Assembly: GCF_000285555.1 (NCBI RefSeq)
Contig: NZ_HE610997.1
Span: forward strand, 161,826 to 225,825
Direction: 5' to 3'
Source: Kurthia massiliensis
Lineage (GTDB): Bacteria; Bacillota; Bacilli; Bacillales_A; Planococcaceae
Length of the DNA stretch: 64,000 nucleotides
Shown: piece by piece, positions 40,020-48,397 of the stretch
How the letters are laid out: each line of letters starts with the position of its first letter
Numbering within the stretch: position 1 is the first letter of the stretch
Position numbers and translations under genes: made by a program
Notes under the pieces: generated by a model
The model's input: only the letters and a program-made list of their open reading frames with translations
The model's database searches: none
Told to the model about the DNA's origin: nothing

Positions 40020-40058
40020 AAAAAAGAGATATTATGCCGAAACATAATACCTCTTTTA
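40020..40058 (-). terminator. Terminator of the NSS transporter gene
   Basis: AAAAGAGGTATTATG pairs with CATAATATCTCTTTT, with U residues following in minus-strand RNA; the stem starts just after the stop at 40060. Confidence 0.85.
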
Positions 40059-40059
40059 C

Positions 40060-41403
40060 TTATTGTGATAAATAAGATGTGTAAATTAAAACAATCGCAA
40101 TGACGACTGGTACGACATACACCATTAATGTACGCCATACGCGATAATAAATCGGTGAAATGTGACTACCACTGAAAAATTCTGTCGACACGATTTTTTG
40201 ATCTACTTTATGCACGATAAAGATCGCAATTAATAAGTTGCCAAGCGGTAACATAATATTACTTACTAAATAATCCGTCGCATCAAAAATCGTTTTATCG
40301 AAAATCGTTACATCACTTAATGTCGATGATGATAATGCGGCCGGAATTGACGCAAGCAATACGATAACGCCTAAACAAATTGTAATTTTACGACGCGCAT
40401 TTGGAATTTTCGCTTCTACCGCTGCAACGATAATTTCGTATAAGCTAAACGATGATGTTAACGTTGCAAATAAAAATAGCAGTAAGAAAATCGCAAAAAA
40501 TACTTCACCGAACGGTAAATGACCAAAAACAGTTGGCAAGACGATAAACAATAATCCTGGGCCAGATGTCGGTTCTAATCCTGCCGCAAACACCGCTGGG
40601 AAAATCGCTAAACCTGCTAACAATGAAACAAAAATGTTCATTATGACAACAGAGCCAGCTGAGTACGGTAAGCTCTCTTCTTTTTTCAAGTAAGAACTAT
40701 ATGTGACCATACATGAAAATCCAACGGCTAAAGCAAAGAAAGATTGACCGAGTGCATATAGCACACCTTCTCCGGTAATTTTAGAGAAATCTGGTTGTAA
40801 GAAGAACTTCACGCCTTCCATTGAACCGTCTAACGTTAATGAACGAACGACTAAAATAATGAAAAACACAAATAACAATGGCATCATATATTTATTCGCT
40901 TTTTCAATCCCATTTTGTACACCTAACGCAATAACGATCACATTTAATAACGTGAATAGTGCAATGCCTAACATCGTCATACTTGCACTACCGACCGTTT
41001 GACCAAACATGACATCTGGTGGGATATTGGATACGATAGCATTTCCGGCAAGCGCTTTTAGCGTATAAACTAAAATCCAGCCGCCGACAACACTATAAAA
41101 TGATAGTAATAAGAAACAGCCGACAACGCCGAGCTTCCCAATCCATACCCATAGTGATTTTGGTGCTAATTTTTTATAAGCAGAAATCGCTTCTTTTTGT
41201 GTACTACGACCGATAATAAATTCAGAAATTAACATCGGTAAACCAATTAATAATGTGAAAATCACAAATAGTAAAAAGAATGCGCCACCGCCGTTTTGTC
41301 CGGTTACGTATGGCATTTTCCAAATTGCGCCGAGCCCAATTGCGGCACCGGCAGACGCCAATATAAAGCCGAGCTTCGTCGACCATTGACCTTTTTGTTG
41401 CAT
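40060..41403 (-). CDS. Neurotransmitter:sodium symporter (NSS) family transporter
   Basis: 447 residues, eleven or twelve helices. The TM1 segment GFILASAGAAIGLGAIWKMPYVTGQNGGGAF-type sequence (here from residue 10; Na and substrate site) is the hallmark of bacterial LeuT/MhsT-like symporters. They import amino acids with sodium. The ATG at 41403 has GGAGG upstream. A structured leader precedes it (41425-41490), so expression may be RNA-controlled. Substrate not predictable. Confidence 0.92.
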   Translation of the reverse strand: MQQKGQWSTKLGFILASAGAAIGLGAIWKMPYVTGQNGGGAFFLLFVIFTLLIGLPMLISEFIIGRSTQKEAISAYKKLAPKSLWVWIGKLGVVGCFLLLSFYSVVGGWILVYTLKALAGNAIVSNIPPDVMFGQTVGSASMTMLGIALFTLLNVIVIALGVQNGIEKANKYMMPLLFVFFIILVVRSLTLDGSMEGVKFFLQPDFSKITGEGVLYALGQSFFALAVGFSCMVTYSSYLKKEESLPYSAGSVVIMNIFVSLLAGLAIFPAVFAAGLEPTSGPGLLFIVLPTVFGHLPFGEVFFAIFLLLFLFATLTSSFSLYEIIVAAVEAKIPNARRKITICLGVIVLLASIPAALSSSTLSDVTIFDKTIFDATDYLVSNIMLPLGNLLIAIFIVHKVDQKIVSTEFFSGSHISPIYYRVWRTLMVYVVPVVIAIVLIYTSYLSQ

Positions 41404-41424
41404 AAAAACTCCTCCAAACTCTGC

Positions 41425-41499
41425 TCTGAACGGGAAACCCCGCATTCGTCTTACTCTACTAGGCTCTCCTAATAGCCAAACGAATATCCCTATTTTATC
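41425..41499 (-). promoter_or_regulatory. Structured leader of the NSS transporter, class unknown
   Basis: In minus-strand RNA, ATTCGT (41480-41485) pairs with ACGAAT (41444-41449), enclosing a GGCT/AGCC hairpin, and a CGGGG-TTT-CCCG hairpin follows. A TAAAAT -10-like element is at 41492-41497. I recognise no known riboswitch class. Confidence 0.4.
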
Positions 41500-41534
41500 A
41501 TCTCTAGGACGTAAAAGCAGTGTTTTTCAGTATT

Positions 41535-41951
41535 TTATTCTCGTATCTGAAACGTCATAAGTGATGTCACAACGTCACCAACAAGTTTTCCATTTTGCGT
41601 AATCTCAACTTCTCCATATAGCATCGTGCGACCACGTCGTTTAATGCGCGCTGTAAAAATCGCCGTTCCGAGATGAATCGGTTTATGGAACGTTGTCACT
41701 AAATTGACGCTCGTAAACGTATAGCCTTCTTCCATTAAAATCGCGCCAGCATAACCGACTGCAACATCTGCCACCGCTGCTGTAAAACCGCCAAGTGCGA
41801 TACCTGTACGATTTAAATGTTGTGGTTGCACAGTCCATTCACAAATAACTTCACTCGTTTCCATATCTCCACCGATTACTTTTACACCTAATAAACGCTC
41901 ACATTCTGGAATTGCTACTTTCCCATCAATCACATCTTGAATTGTCGCCAT
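41535..41951 (-). CDS. PaaI-family hotdog thioesterase
   Basis: 138 residues. Family features are the HLNRTGIALGGFTAAVADVAVGYA segment (HGGxxxALAD-like loop, with Asn-Arg where many have His-Gly) and LVTTFHKPIHLG followed by KRRGRTMLYGEVEI. It would hydrolyse acyl-CoA thioesters in the cytoplasm. GGGGG lies seven bases before the ATG at 41951; a preceding GTG is too close. Transcribed alone on the minus strand. Confidence 0.85.
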   Translation of the reverse strand: MATIQDVIDGKVAIPECERLLGVKVIGGDMETSEVICEWTVQPQHLNRTGIALGGFTAAVADVAVGYAGAILMEEGYTFTSVNLVTTFHKPIHLGTAIFTARIKRRGRTMLYGEVEITQNGKLVGDVVTSLMTFQIRE

Positions 41952-42038
41952 CACAAATCCCCCTTAACGCTCGTTTTATTCATTATATGCTCGAAAAATC
42001 AAAAATGCACGCAAAATGAATAGATATTCATATTTCAA

Positions 42039-42070
42039 CAAAAAAAGAAGAGCCACATGACGTGACTCTT
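42039..42070 (-). terminator. Terminator of the esterase gene
   Basis: AAGAGTCAC pairs with GTGGCTCTT around a five-base loop, then U residues in minus-strand RNA. Confidence 0.8.
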
Positions 42071-42081
42071 CCTCTCTTTGA

Positions 42082-42858
42082 TTATAGTGCAGCAACTTGT
42101 TTTTGTTCTAATGCTACTGACCATTCTAACGTATCAAGGAATTCAGCAGTATCTTGGAATACTTTTTCACGTTCTTTACCTAACGTAATGATGTGACCAG
42201 AATTTTGATACCAAATTAATTCTTTATCATCTGTTTCAACTGTTTCATAAATATAAGGAGCACTTTGTTGATATAAATCATCATCTAGTTTGCCTTGTAA
42301 TACAAGTGTTGGTGTTTGAATATCTTCAATTTCATCGCTCGTATGTTCAATCATTTTTTGCACTTCATATAAAGCGTGACGATCCATCATTTCTAACTCG
42401 TCTAACTCCATTTGAATTTGTGCATCTGGCTTACCTTCTAAGCGTTTGTAAACTTCAGCATATTTGTAAAGACGTTCAAATAAACCTTCTTTAGAACGAC
42501 GTTTAATCGGTGCGCACATTGCGACAACACCTTTTACCGGAAACTCAGCGCCTACTTTTAACGTAAAAACACCACCTAGAGAAATACCCGCAACAGCGAT
42601 TTCTTCATATCCTAAGTCTTTTAAATGCATGTAACCACGCGTTACATCTTCCCACCAATACTTAGCGCCATAACGTAAAATCTCTTCTGGATCGACACCA
42701 TGACCACGATACATTGGAGCGTGACATGTGTAACCGCGTTTATTTAAATATTGGCCAAGTTTTTTAACATCTTTCGTGCTTCCAGTGAAGCCATGCAATA
42801 ATAATACGGCGCGTTTACCACCTTCTAATGTAAATGGTTGAGGTGCTAGTAGTTTCAT
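42082..42858 (-). CDS. Carboxylesterase / monoglyceride lipase-like alpha/beta hydrolase
   Basis: 258 residues, Est30/YvaK type. The oxyanion-hole HGFTGSTKDV (about residues 22-31), nucleophile Ser93 in AGISLGG, a late Asp in QGKLDDDL and His in NSGHIITLG make up the expected catalytic set. In this family the enzyme hydrolyses short- to medium-chain esters in the cytoplasm. In B. subtilis the homologue sits beside rnr and secG; here it is alone. Upstream, 42859-43209 contains no gene. Confidence 0.92.
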   Translation of the reverse strand: MKLLAPQPFTLEGGKRAVLLLHGFTGSTKDVKKLGQYLNKRGYTCHAPMYRGHGVDPEEILRYGAKYWWEDVTRGYMHLKDLGYEEIAVAGISLGGVFTLKVGAEFPVKGVVAMCAPIKRRSKEGLFERLYKYAEVYKRLEGKPDAQIQMELDELEMMDRHALYEVQKMIEHTSDEIEDIQTPTLVLQGKLDDDLYQQSAPYIYETVETDDKELIWYQNSGHIITLGKEREKVFQDTAEFLDTLEWSVALEQKQVAAL

Positions 42859-43209
42859 CTAAAACGTCTCCTTTATAATAATCCGTTTAATATGTCAATT
42901 CTTTATAGTAACAAATAATTTTTTTTATAAATAAGTTGCACAAATTTTGTACACAACTTTAAGCTACATACACTCTAACACCTTTCTTCGATAATGTACA
43001 CTATATAAACCTTAAAATACTTATGCATTTTTGTAATGATTACGATACCTTCAAGCATAAGCAAAATGCAGTCATATCAACGGTTCGTGAACCTTTTCAC
43101 AATCTTTTTGTTTTATCGTTAAATTCAGAAAATTCGTCAATATCTATTTGAGATGAATTCATTCGCAAAATTCGATTTATCCATCTATTTTTGATATATA
43201 CAATCTCTT
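42859..43209. other. Intergenic region without a recognised gene
   Basis: About 350 bases, AT-rich, between the divergent esterase and the small gene at 43262. The only pattern noted is 43120-43134 (TAAATTCAGAAAATT), 12 of 15 matches to a CodY box, too weak to call. I see no RNA gene or reading frame with a ribosome site. Confidence 0.6.
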
Positions 43210-43238
43210 TTGCGCTTTCGAAAAAAAGCGCTTATTAT
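43210..43238 (+). promoter_or_regulatory. Promoter with palindromic spacer before the 64-residue gene
   Basis: TTGCGC (43210-43215) and TATTAT (43233-43238) are 17 bases apart. AGCGC repeats in inverted form at the spacer edges (GCGCTTT...AAAGCGC), so a repressor dimer could bind between the boxes. Confidence 0.6.
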
Positions 43239-43261
43239 AAAAAGAAGAGGGAGTGAAACAT

Positions 43262-43456
43262 ATGGCACAAGATACAAAAAAACTGCTACTTGCAGCGGGG
43301 GGCATCGTCTTAACAGGCGTCGTGACGGCGATGGCATTATCAAAATCTGAAAAAGTATATGAGAAACAATTTAAAAAACAAGCTGACGCGACAGTGAAAG
43401 CAAATATTGCAGACATTCGCGCTCGCCTAGCTCAATTAGAAAACGAATATCAATAA
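43262..43456 (+). CDS. Small membrane-anchored protein
   Basis: 64 residues. A basic start (MAQDTKK) is followed by one membrane helix (about residues 8-28, ending MALSKSEK) and a charged helical tail likely to form a coiled coil (KANIADIRARLAQLENEYQ). It would lie in the membrane with the tail on one side. GAGGGAG is eight bases before the ATG. It has its own promoter and terminator. No family recognised. Confidence 0.72.
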   Translation: MAQDTKKLLLAAGGIVLTGVVTAMALSKSEKVYEKQFKKQADATVKANIADIRARLAQLENEYQ

Positions 43457-43459
43457 TAC

Positions 43460-43490
43460 AAAAAGGACGAAGCGCGCTTCGTCCTTTTTT
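43460..43490. terminator. Bidirectional terminator between convergent genes
   Basis: AAAAGGACGAAGCG pairs perfectly with CGCTTCGTCCTTTT; it ends the small gene and the convergent HlyIII gene. Confidence 0.9.
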
Positions 43491-44131
43491 CATACATATA
43501 AATAAATACATATATACATAGCAACCGCACCGAATAGTACGAACATATGCCACACTGTATGGCTAAATAACAATTTCGTTTCTTTAAAGAAATAGACGCC
43601 ACTCATAAAGCAAAGTGCGCTCACCGCAATCCAAATCATTCCTTGCCAATGGACGTGATGATAAATTGGTACGATTGCTACTGTCATCAACCACCCGAGT
43701 GCGATATATAAACGAATCGAAATACGTTGAATCTGCTTATAGTAACGCATTTTCAAAAAAATGCCGCATAAGCCCAAGATAAAAACGAGCGTAAACATGA
43801 CGATACCGAACTTGCCACCGACAGCAATTAACATCATCGGTGCATACGTGCCAACGATTAACATATAAATCGCTGAATGATCTAACCTTCTAAAAAATTC
43901 ACGCCACTTAGACATGGACGTATGAAAAATAGTTGATGTCGCAAACGATAATATCATCGACCCCATAAATAATGTATAGCTTATGTATTCTACTGGTTGC
44001 GACGATTTTTGTAGTAAAAAATACGTCATTGGAATCGCGATGATGAGGGCGACAGCATGCGTATAAGCATTCCACTGTTTTTCAGCAATTTGTTGTTCAC
44101 GTGTTTTTCGCTTTACCCGTTCTAAAAACAT
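43490..44131 (-). CDS. Hemolysin III / PAQR-family membrane protein
   Basis: 213 residues, seven membrane helices. Conserved metal-site residues of the HlyIII superfamily are present: SFATSTIFHTSMSKW (Ser and His), FRRLDHSAIYML (Asp) and SHTVWHMFVLFG (two His, H-x3-H type). B. subtilis YplQ and E. coli YqfA (TrhA) are relatives; a role in membrane energetics has been proposed for the family. The ATG at 44131 follows AAGGAAG by eight bases. It lies 14 bases after the next gene upstream. Confidence 0.9.
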   Translation of the reverse strand: MFLERVKRKTREQQIAEKQWNAYTHAVALIIAIPMTYFLLQKSSQPVEYISYTLFMGSMILSFATSTIFHTSMSKWREFFRRLDHSAIYMLIVGTYAPMMLIAVGGKFGIVMFTLVFILGLCGIFLKMRYYKQIQRISIRLYIALGWLMTVAIVPIYHHVHWQGMIWIAVSALCFMSGVYFFKETKLLFSHTVWHMFVLFGAVAMYICIYLYV

Positions 44132-44145
44132 CTGCGTCACTTCCT

Positions 44146-44706
44146 TTAAAGCAATTTAAAGTGTGTTTTTACTTTTAACTTTTTCGCCCGTGCGATGATC
44201 ATTTGCGCAAACGTTTCATATGCTGCCGTTTGCTGGATACGCGCTTGGCGATACAACCTTGTCGCGGTAATCGCCGCTTCGTCTTGTTTTAAAATTGCGC
44301 GTGTATATCCCCATTCTTTATTGAGAAAAATATTACGCGCTTCTAAATAAGCGATATACGCCTCAGCGATTGGTTGATCGATTGCTTCTGTTTGTGCGAG
44401 CAATTGCTTCATCTCTGCTAACTCTTCGTTTAGTTCTTCATGAAATAAACGAATCGCTTCCACCAGATCTTCCGGCAATTGTTTCGTCTCTAACACATGT
44501 TGTCTGCCTTCTTCATCAAGAAAGAGCGCATAAATTTCATTTTGTTTCGCAATTGAAAACGCCACATAGCTATGCCATAAACGCTCCTCCATTTGCTGAA
44601 ATTTTCTCGTTACTGGGTCGTCTTTCAATTGGTTACTTTTACTACGCTTTGTCATACTTACACCAATAACGATGAGTACGACGATGCCAATCATAACACC
44701 CATCAT
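44146..44706 (-). CDS. Membrane-anchored protein of unknown function
   Basis: About 186 residues: one N-terminal membrane helix (residues 1-17) and a long charged helical domain. It contains HSYVAFSIAKQNEIYALFLDEEG and several Glu/Lys-rich helices, which suggest a helical bundle facing the cytoplasm. GGAG precedes the ATG at 44706 by eight bases. It stands 14 bases before the HlyIII gene on the same strand, so the two probably form an operon. No family recognised. Confidence 0.72.
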   Translation of the reverse strand: MMGVMIGIVVLIVIGVSMTKRSKSNQLKDDPVTRKFQQMEERLWHSYVAFSIAKQNEIYALFLDEEGRQHVLETKQLPEDLVEAIRLFHEELNEELAEMKQLLAQTEAIDQPIAEAYIAYLEARNIFLNKEWGYTRAILKQDEAAITATRLYRQARIQQTAAYETFAQMIIARAKKLKVKTHFKLL

Positions 44707-44902
44707 GTCATTCACTCCAAAACCACTATCATTTTTACTTTCTATTTTCTATATTTTAAACCTTTCGCCTCTTTTCGACTACTGAAAACAACAATAATTT
44801 TCGCAAATATAACATTTATCAGTTAATTCAAACATTTCATCACGATAGCAGCGTGAACTGTTATATAATAGAACCAGTATACTTCAGAGGGGGATTTCAG
44901 AA

Positions 44903-45700
44903 ATGAAAGTATCAACTACACATTTAGAAAAAGAAGATGCAAAAATTGTTTATCAAGAAACAGCCGGGTTGGTGATTATTACGATTCGTCGTCCCCAAGC
45001 GAAAAATGCGTTAACAGCGAATATGTGGCAACAACTTCGCGCTATCGCCTTACAAACACTTGAAAATCCAAAAAATAAAGTGTTGATGATTCGCGGTTAC
45101 GGTGAAAGCTTTACAGCAGGCTCTGATATTAAAGAGTTTAACGCGATTTCACTTGAAAAAGCGGAAGCGGCTTTCGTCGATATGGAGCGTACGATTTCAA
45201 CGATTGAACGATTACCAATTCCAACAATTGCTGTTATCAATGGACCTGCAATGGGCGCAGGGTTAGAATTAGCACTTGCTTGCGATTTACGCATTGGCTC
45301 TGAAAAAGCAAAACTTGGCATTCCAGTCGGCAAATTAGGTATTACATTAAATAACCAATTTGCCCAACGTCTCGTATCACTGATTGGTCCTAGCATGGCG
45401 AAAGATTTAGTTTATACAGGCCGTATGTTAAAAACAGATGATGCTTATCGTTTAGGCATGTTAAATTATACGACGACTTCTGACCAATTAGATCGTTATG
45501 CAATTCGCGTCGGTAAATTAGTCGCATCGATGTCACCAGCTTCTTTATTAGCAGTAAAAACGTCGGTACAAGAATGTGTCGATTCAACACCTCAACTTTG
45601 GGAAGGTACGACACCTTTTGTCGGCGCAGATTTCGCAGAAGGTGTACGCGCCTTCGTTGAAAAACGTCCAGCTGAATTTAAACGTGTCGTAAAAAAGTAA
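44903..45700 (+). CDS. Enoyl-CoA hydratase/isomerase-family protein (crotonase fold)
   Basis: 265 residues. The oxyanion loop GESFTAGSDIKEF (about residues 67-79) and GPAMGAGLELALACDLRIG (about 115-133) are classic. The first catalytic glutamate (in GAGLEL) is present, but the second, usually in a G-x-PE motif, is replaced: the segment reads KLGIPVGKLGITLNN. That pattern fits isomerases or non-hydratase members. The start is ATG with GAGGGGG upstream; it is monocistronic with a TATAAT box at about 44862. Confidence 0.9.
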   Translation: MKVSTTHLEKEDAKIVYQETAGLVIITIRRPQAKNALTANMWQQLRAIALQTLENPKNKVLMIRGYGESFTAGSDIKEFNAISLEKAEAAFVDMERTISTIERLPIPTIAVINGPAMGAGLELALACDLRIGSEKAKLGIPVGKLGITLNNQFAQRLVSLIGPSMAKDLVYTGRMLKTDDAYRLGMLNYTTTSDQLDRYAIRVGKLVASMSPASLLAVKTSVQECVDSTPQLWEGTTPFVGADFAEGVRAFVEKRPAEFKRVVKK

Positions 45701-45724
45701 AGACTGCCTTACTTTTAAGGCATT

Positions 45725-45762
45725 AAAAAAGAGCTCTCCTTTATCGGAGTGGCTCTTTTTTT
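45725..45762. terminator. Terminator between the crotonase and ynzC-like genes
   Basis: AAAAAGAGC...CTCC...GGAG...GCTCTTTTT forms a strong stem with a T run on both strands. A smaller TGCCTTA/TAAGGCA stem lies just before it at 45704-45722. Confidence 0.9.
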
Positions 45763-45769
45763 ATATCAT

Positions 45770-46003
45770 TTATTGTTCATCGGCTAAACGTTTGTTTTTC
45801 GCATCAATGACTTGTTGTGGTGTCACGTCTGTGCCGTTAGGGTCTAATACTTTTACGTTCGTAATAATGCCATGCGCTTGTGCACGGAATTCACCTAAAT
45901 ATTGTTTGCGTAGCACAATTTGTTCAGCGGCTTCTACTGCAGTTAATGTGCCCGCTTTTTGTTTTGCTGCTAATTCGTTAATACGTGGTAAGATTGAAAT
46001 CAT
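45770..46003 (-). CDS. YnzC/UPF0291 (DUF896) protein
   Basis: 77 residues. Hallmarks are ISILPRINELAAKQKAGTLT at the start, then EQIVLRKQYLGEFRAQ and VKVLDPNGTDVTPQQV. The family is a small helical-hairpin cytoplasmic protein of unknown function found across Bacillales; B. subtilis YnzC belongs to an SOS-linked locus. Here it is alone and convergent with the crotonase gene. Confidence 0.93.
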   Translation of the reverse strand: MISILPRINELAAKQKAGTLTAVEAAEQIVLRKQYLGEFRAQAHGIITNVKVLDPNGTDVTPQQVIDAKNKRLADEQ

Positions 46004-46147
46004 TTTGCCACCTCGTTTGTTAGATTCATCATTTATCTTTAATTCAAGTATTTTTCTTTCGAGATATTTGATGTTGAACTAACTATACAATAGAACGTAA
46101 AAAAAATCTAGTATTTTGTTTAAATACCATATTTAGGCGTCTGACAA

Positions 46148-46178
46148 CAAAAAAAGATACCTCTTATAAGGTATCTTT
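46148..46178 (-). terminator. Terminator of the acetyltransferase gene
   Basis: AAAGATACC pairs with GGTATCTTT around an eight-base loop and is followed by a U run in minus-strand RNA. Confidence 0.85.
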
Positions 46179-46187
46179 GAGACTGGA

Positions 46188-46667
46188 CTATAAAGGTTTT
46201 ACAAGGTTAAACCATGACTCTCCACCGTGCGTCGATGTCGAAGCACCTTCATTCATATAACCGTGCGCTTCATAATATGAAATGAGTGGCGCTTTGCACG
46301 TTAACGTAACCGTTTCACGTTGCGCTTGTCGCGCTACCGCTTCCATTGCATTTAATAATTGCGTGCCATATCCTCGCCCGCGATCATCTGGGTGAACGGC
46401 AATGCTCAAAATACTTTGATGTCCACCTGTTCGTGTATTGGCCGATAACGTTTCAAACAAATCGTCCGTAATATAACGTTGTGGCATAACATTACCGACA
46501 CAAAAAGCACGGACTTCTCCCGCTTCTTCGACGACAAAAAATGTATCTGCAATTTTTTCAATACGTTCTTTCATAGATGCTTCACTCGCTGCTTCCGTTT
46601 CGGTAAAACCTGCACGTTCAATTTCCATAATACGTGCTAAATCTTTCAATTGTGCTTGTCGAATCAT
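46188..46667 (-). CDS. GNAT-family N-acetyltransferase
   Basis: 159 residues, one GNAT domain. The acetyl-CoA loop is VHPDDRGRGYGTQLLNAM (about residues 92-109, R-x-x-G-x-G) and the C-terminal strand carries YEAHGYMNEG, a common GNAT ending with a Tyr in the active site region. The layout resembles arylalkylamine/serotonin acetyltransferase-like GNATs. Acceptor unknown. It lies 33 bases after the P-loop gene on the same strand. Confidence 0.88.
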   Translation of the reverse strand: MIRQAQLKDLARIMEIERAGFTETEAASEASMKERIEKIADTFFVVEEAGEVRAFCVGNVMPQRYITDDLFETLSANTRTGGHQSILSIAVHPDDRGRGYGTQLLNAMEAVARQAQRETVTLTCKAPLISYYEAHGYMNEGASTSTHGGESWFNLVKPL

Positions 46668-46700
46668 TCATTCTACTGCTTTTATTCTTCCTACTTAAGC

Positions 46701-47507
46701 TTAAGCGTCTACTAATTCTACGCCGACGACTTTTATACGAATTTGACCAAACTGTAAATCATAGCGTTTAGTAAACGTATCAATGATGATGCGTTGCGCA
46801 TGTTCTAACGGATTTTTTTGTACGTGTAATGACATCATTTTCAAGACGACTTGTACGTCTAGCGCTGGCAATGGTTGCAACGTTAAATGCATTTTTTTCA
46901 CTGCTAACGTCTCTTCCGCTTCAATCGCCTCTTTTAAAACGTCCATCATATCTTTTACGGAAATTTGCACGACGTCATCGTGGAAATCGGGTAATACAAT
47001 TGTTGTCTCGCCAATTTTATCACGCTTTGGCGATACAATTTCCATACCGCGTCGAATTAAACGTCTAAAGAAATTTTGTTCGACTTGTTGCATCGGTAAC
47101 GGCATCGTATGTTGCCCTTCATGTTTACGCATAAATCGGGCAAGTTTGATTTGTGCCTCAGATGCGACGTCTTCAATATAAATGCGTTCGTCAATCGTTA
47201 ACCCTAAGCGCATAGCAATTTTAGACGTCATTTTATCAGAAGTACCGATAATCAGTAATGAAGATGGACGCTCGATGTTCATCGCTTCTACGACTTCATC
47301 ACGATGTGCATCATCGGTAAAGATCGCACGTCGTACAGCTTTCAACGCACTTTTTTCAAATTTAGCCGACGTACCTGCGCATCGTTTACCGTCAACGATC
47401 AATAAGCCATCATCAATTAACGCATCGATACTATGTGTGAATGCATAAGACAAAGCAGCCGTACTTTTCCCTGTGCCACTTGCCCCACTTAACGAGATGA
47501 CTTTCAT
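46701..47507 (-). CDS. P-loop ATPase of unknown role with Asp23-like C-terminal domain
   Basis: 268 residues. Walker A GASGTGKS occupies residues 8-15. Polar segments LIVDGKRCAGTSAKFEKS and LLIIGTSDKMTSKIAMRLGL suggest a kinase-like NTPase core with a possible small-molecule or nucleic-acid ligand. The last 50 or so residues (LDVQVVLKMMSLHVQ to IRIKVVGVEL) have the alternating strand-helix-strand pattern of Asp23/DUF322 domains; this is inference. Its start is immediately after the HAD gene stop, and a GNAT gene follows. Confidence 0.72.
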   Translation of the reverse strand: MKVISLSGASGTGKSTAALSYAFTHSIDALIDDGLLIVDGKRCAGTSAKFEKSALKAVRRAIFTDDAHRDEVVEAMNIERPSSLLIIGTSDKMTSKIAMRLGLTIDERIYIEDVASEAQIKLARFMRKHEGQHTMPLPMQQVEQNFFRRLIRRGMEIVSPKRDKIGETTIVLPDFHDDVVQISVKDMMDVLKEAIEAEETLAVKKMHLTLQPLPALDVQVVLKMMSLHVQKNPLEHAQRIIIDTFTKRYDLQFGQIRIKVVGVELVDA

Positions 47508-48335
47508 TTACGCGCCTCCTAATACGTAGTGATCTAACGCAAATGCGACGCCATCTTCTGCATTTGACTTCGTAATATATACGGCCAAATCTTTCACTTC
47601 TGGCACCGCATTGCCCATCGCAACAGGTATCCCTGCATACGTTAACATCGACACATCATTTAATTGATCGCCGACTGCCATCACGGCGCGATTCGGAATA
47701 TTTAATACTTGTGCTAAATGTTTTAACGCATTGCCTTTATTCGCTGTTTTCGAATTCACTTCCATGTTTTGCAAAAATGAACTTGTCACATTATATCCAG
47801 CAGCGGCACAGGCGTCCCATGCTGTCTGGCGCTCTGCTGGCGTTTTGAAAAATAAATTGAATTTATCAATCGGTTGTTGTAATGATTCATAAAATGCATA
47901 AATGTCCGGTACCGTTGTACGTGTTTCCCGAATAAAGTCAGGAAATGCTGTTGCACCGTAATGTTCGATATCGTCATAGACGTGTTGCTCAATATATACT
48001 TTGCCCCCATGATAAATTTCGATGCGCATATCATACGGCTTTAAAATATTTAAAATTTTATTCGTTTCTTCAACCGTTAATGCATCTTCGTATAAAGATT
48101 GTTGGTCTGCTGTACGCCAAGCAGCAGAACCATTTCCTGTAATAACATATGGGACAAACGGCAGTTCGCTTAATTCCCATTTCAGTTCATCTAATGTACG
48201 TCCTGTACAAATTGTTACGGCAACCCCTCTCGCAACAACTTGCTGAATCGTTTCTATCGTCTGTTTTGATAATGATAAATCTGGACGTAACGTCGTACCA
48301 TCCATATCTAATGCGATTAGTTGTATTTGTTCCAT
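47508..48335 (-). CDS. Cof-type HAD-superfamily phosphatase
   Basis: 275 residues. Motif I ALDMDGTTL holds the nucleophile and acid Asp (about residues 10 and 12), motif II is TICTGRT, and motif IV is VGDQLNDVSMLTYAG. The cap domain between motifs II and III is type IIB. These enzymes dephosphorylate sugar phosphates, cofactors or FMN. The ATG at 48335 has AGAGGGG upstream. It ends exactly where the P-loop gene starts, so they are co-translated. Confidence 0.93.
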   Translation of the reverse strand: MEQIQLIALDMDGTTLRPDLSLSKQTIETIQQVVARGVAVTICTGRTLDELKWELSELPFVPYVITGNGSAAWRTADQQSLYEDALTVEETNKILNILKPYDMRIEIYHGGKVYIEQHVYDDIEHYGATAFPDFIRETRTTVPDIYAFYESLQQPIDKFNLFFKTPAERQTAWDACAAAGYNVTSSFLQNMEVNSKTANKGNALKHLAQVLNIPNRAVMAVGDQLNDVSMLTYAGIPVAMGNAVPEVKDLAVYITKSNAEDGVAFALDHYVLGGA

Positions 48336-48366
48336 AAAACCCCTCTTTTCTTCATTCCATTGTACC

Positions 48367-48395
48367 AAAAAACGAGACAGTCGCCCGTCTCGTTT
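48367..48395 (-). terminator. Terminator of the YdcF-like gene
   Basis: AAACGAGAC pairs with GTCTCGTTT around an eight-base loop, followed by U in minus-strand RNA. Confidence 0.85.
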
Positions 48396-48397
48396 CG

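Noticed and set aside
43120-43134. CodY-like sequence in the 42.9-43.2 kb gap
   Set aside because: Only 12 of 15 matches in AT-rich DNA and not close to a promoter.
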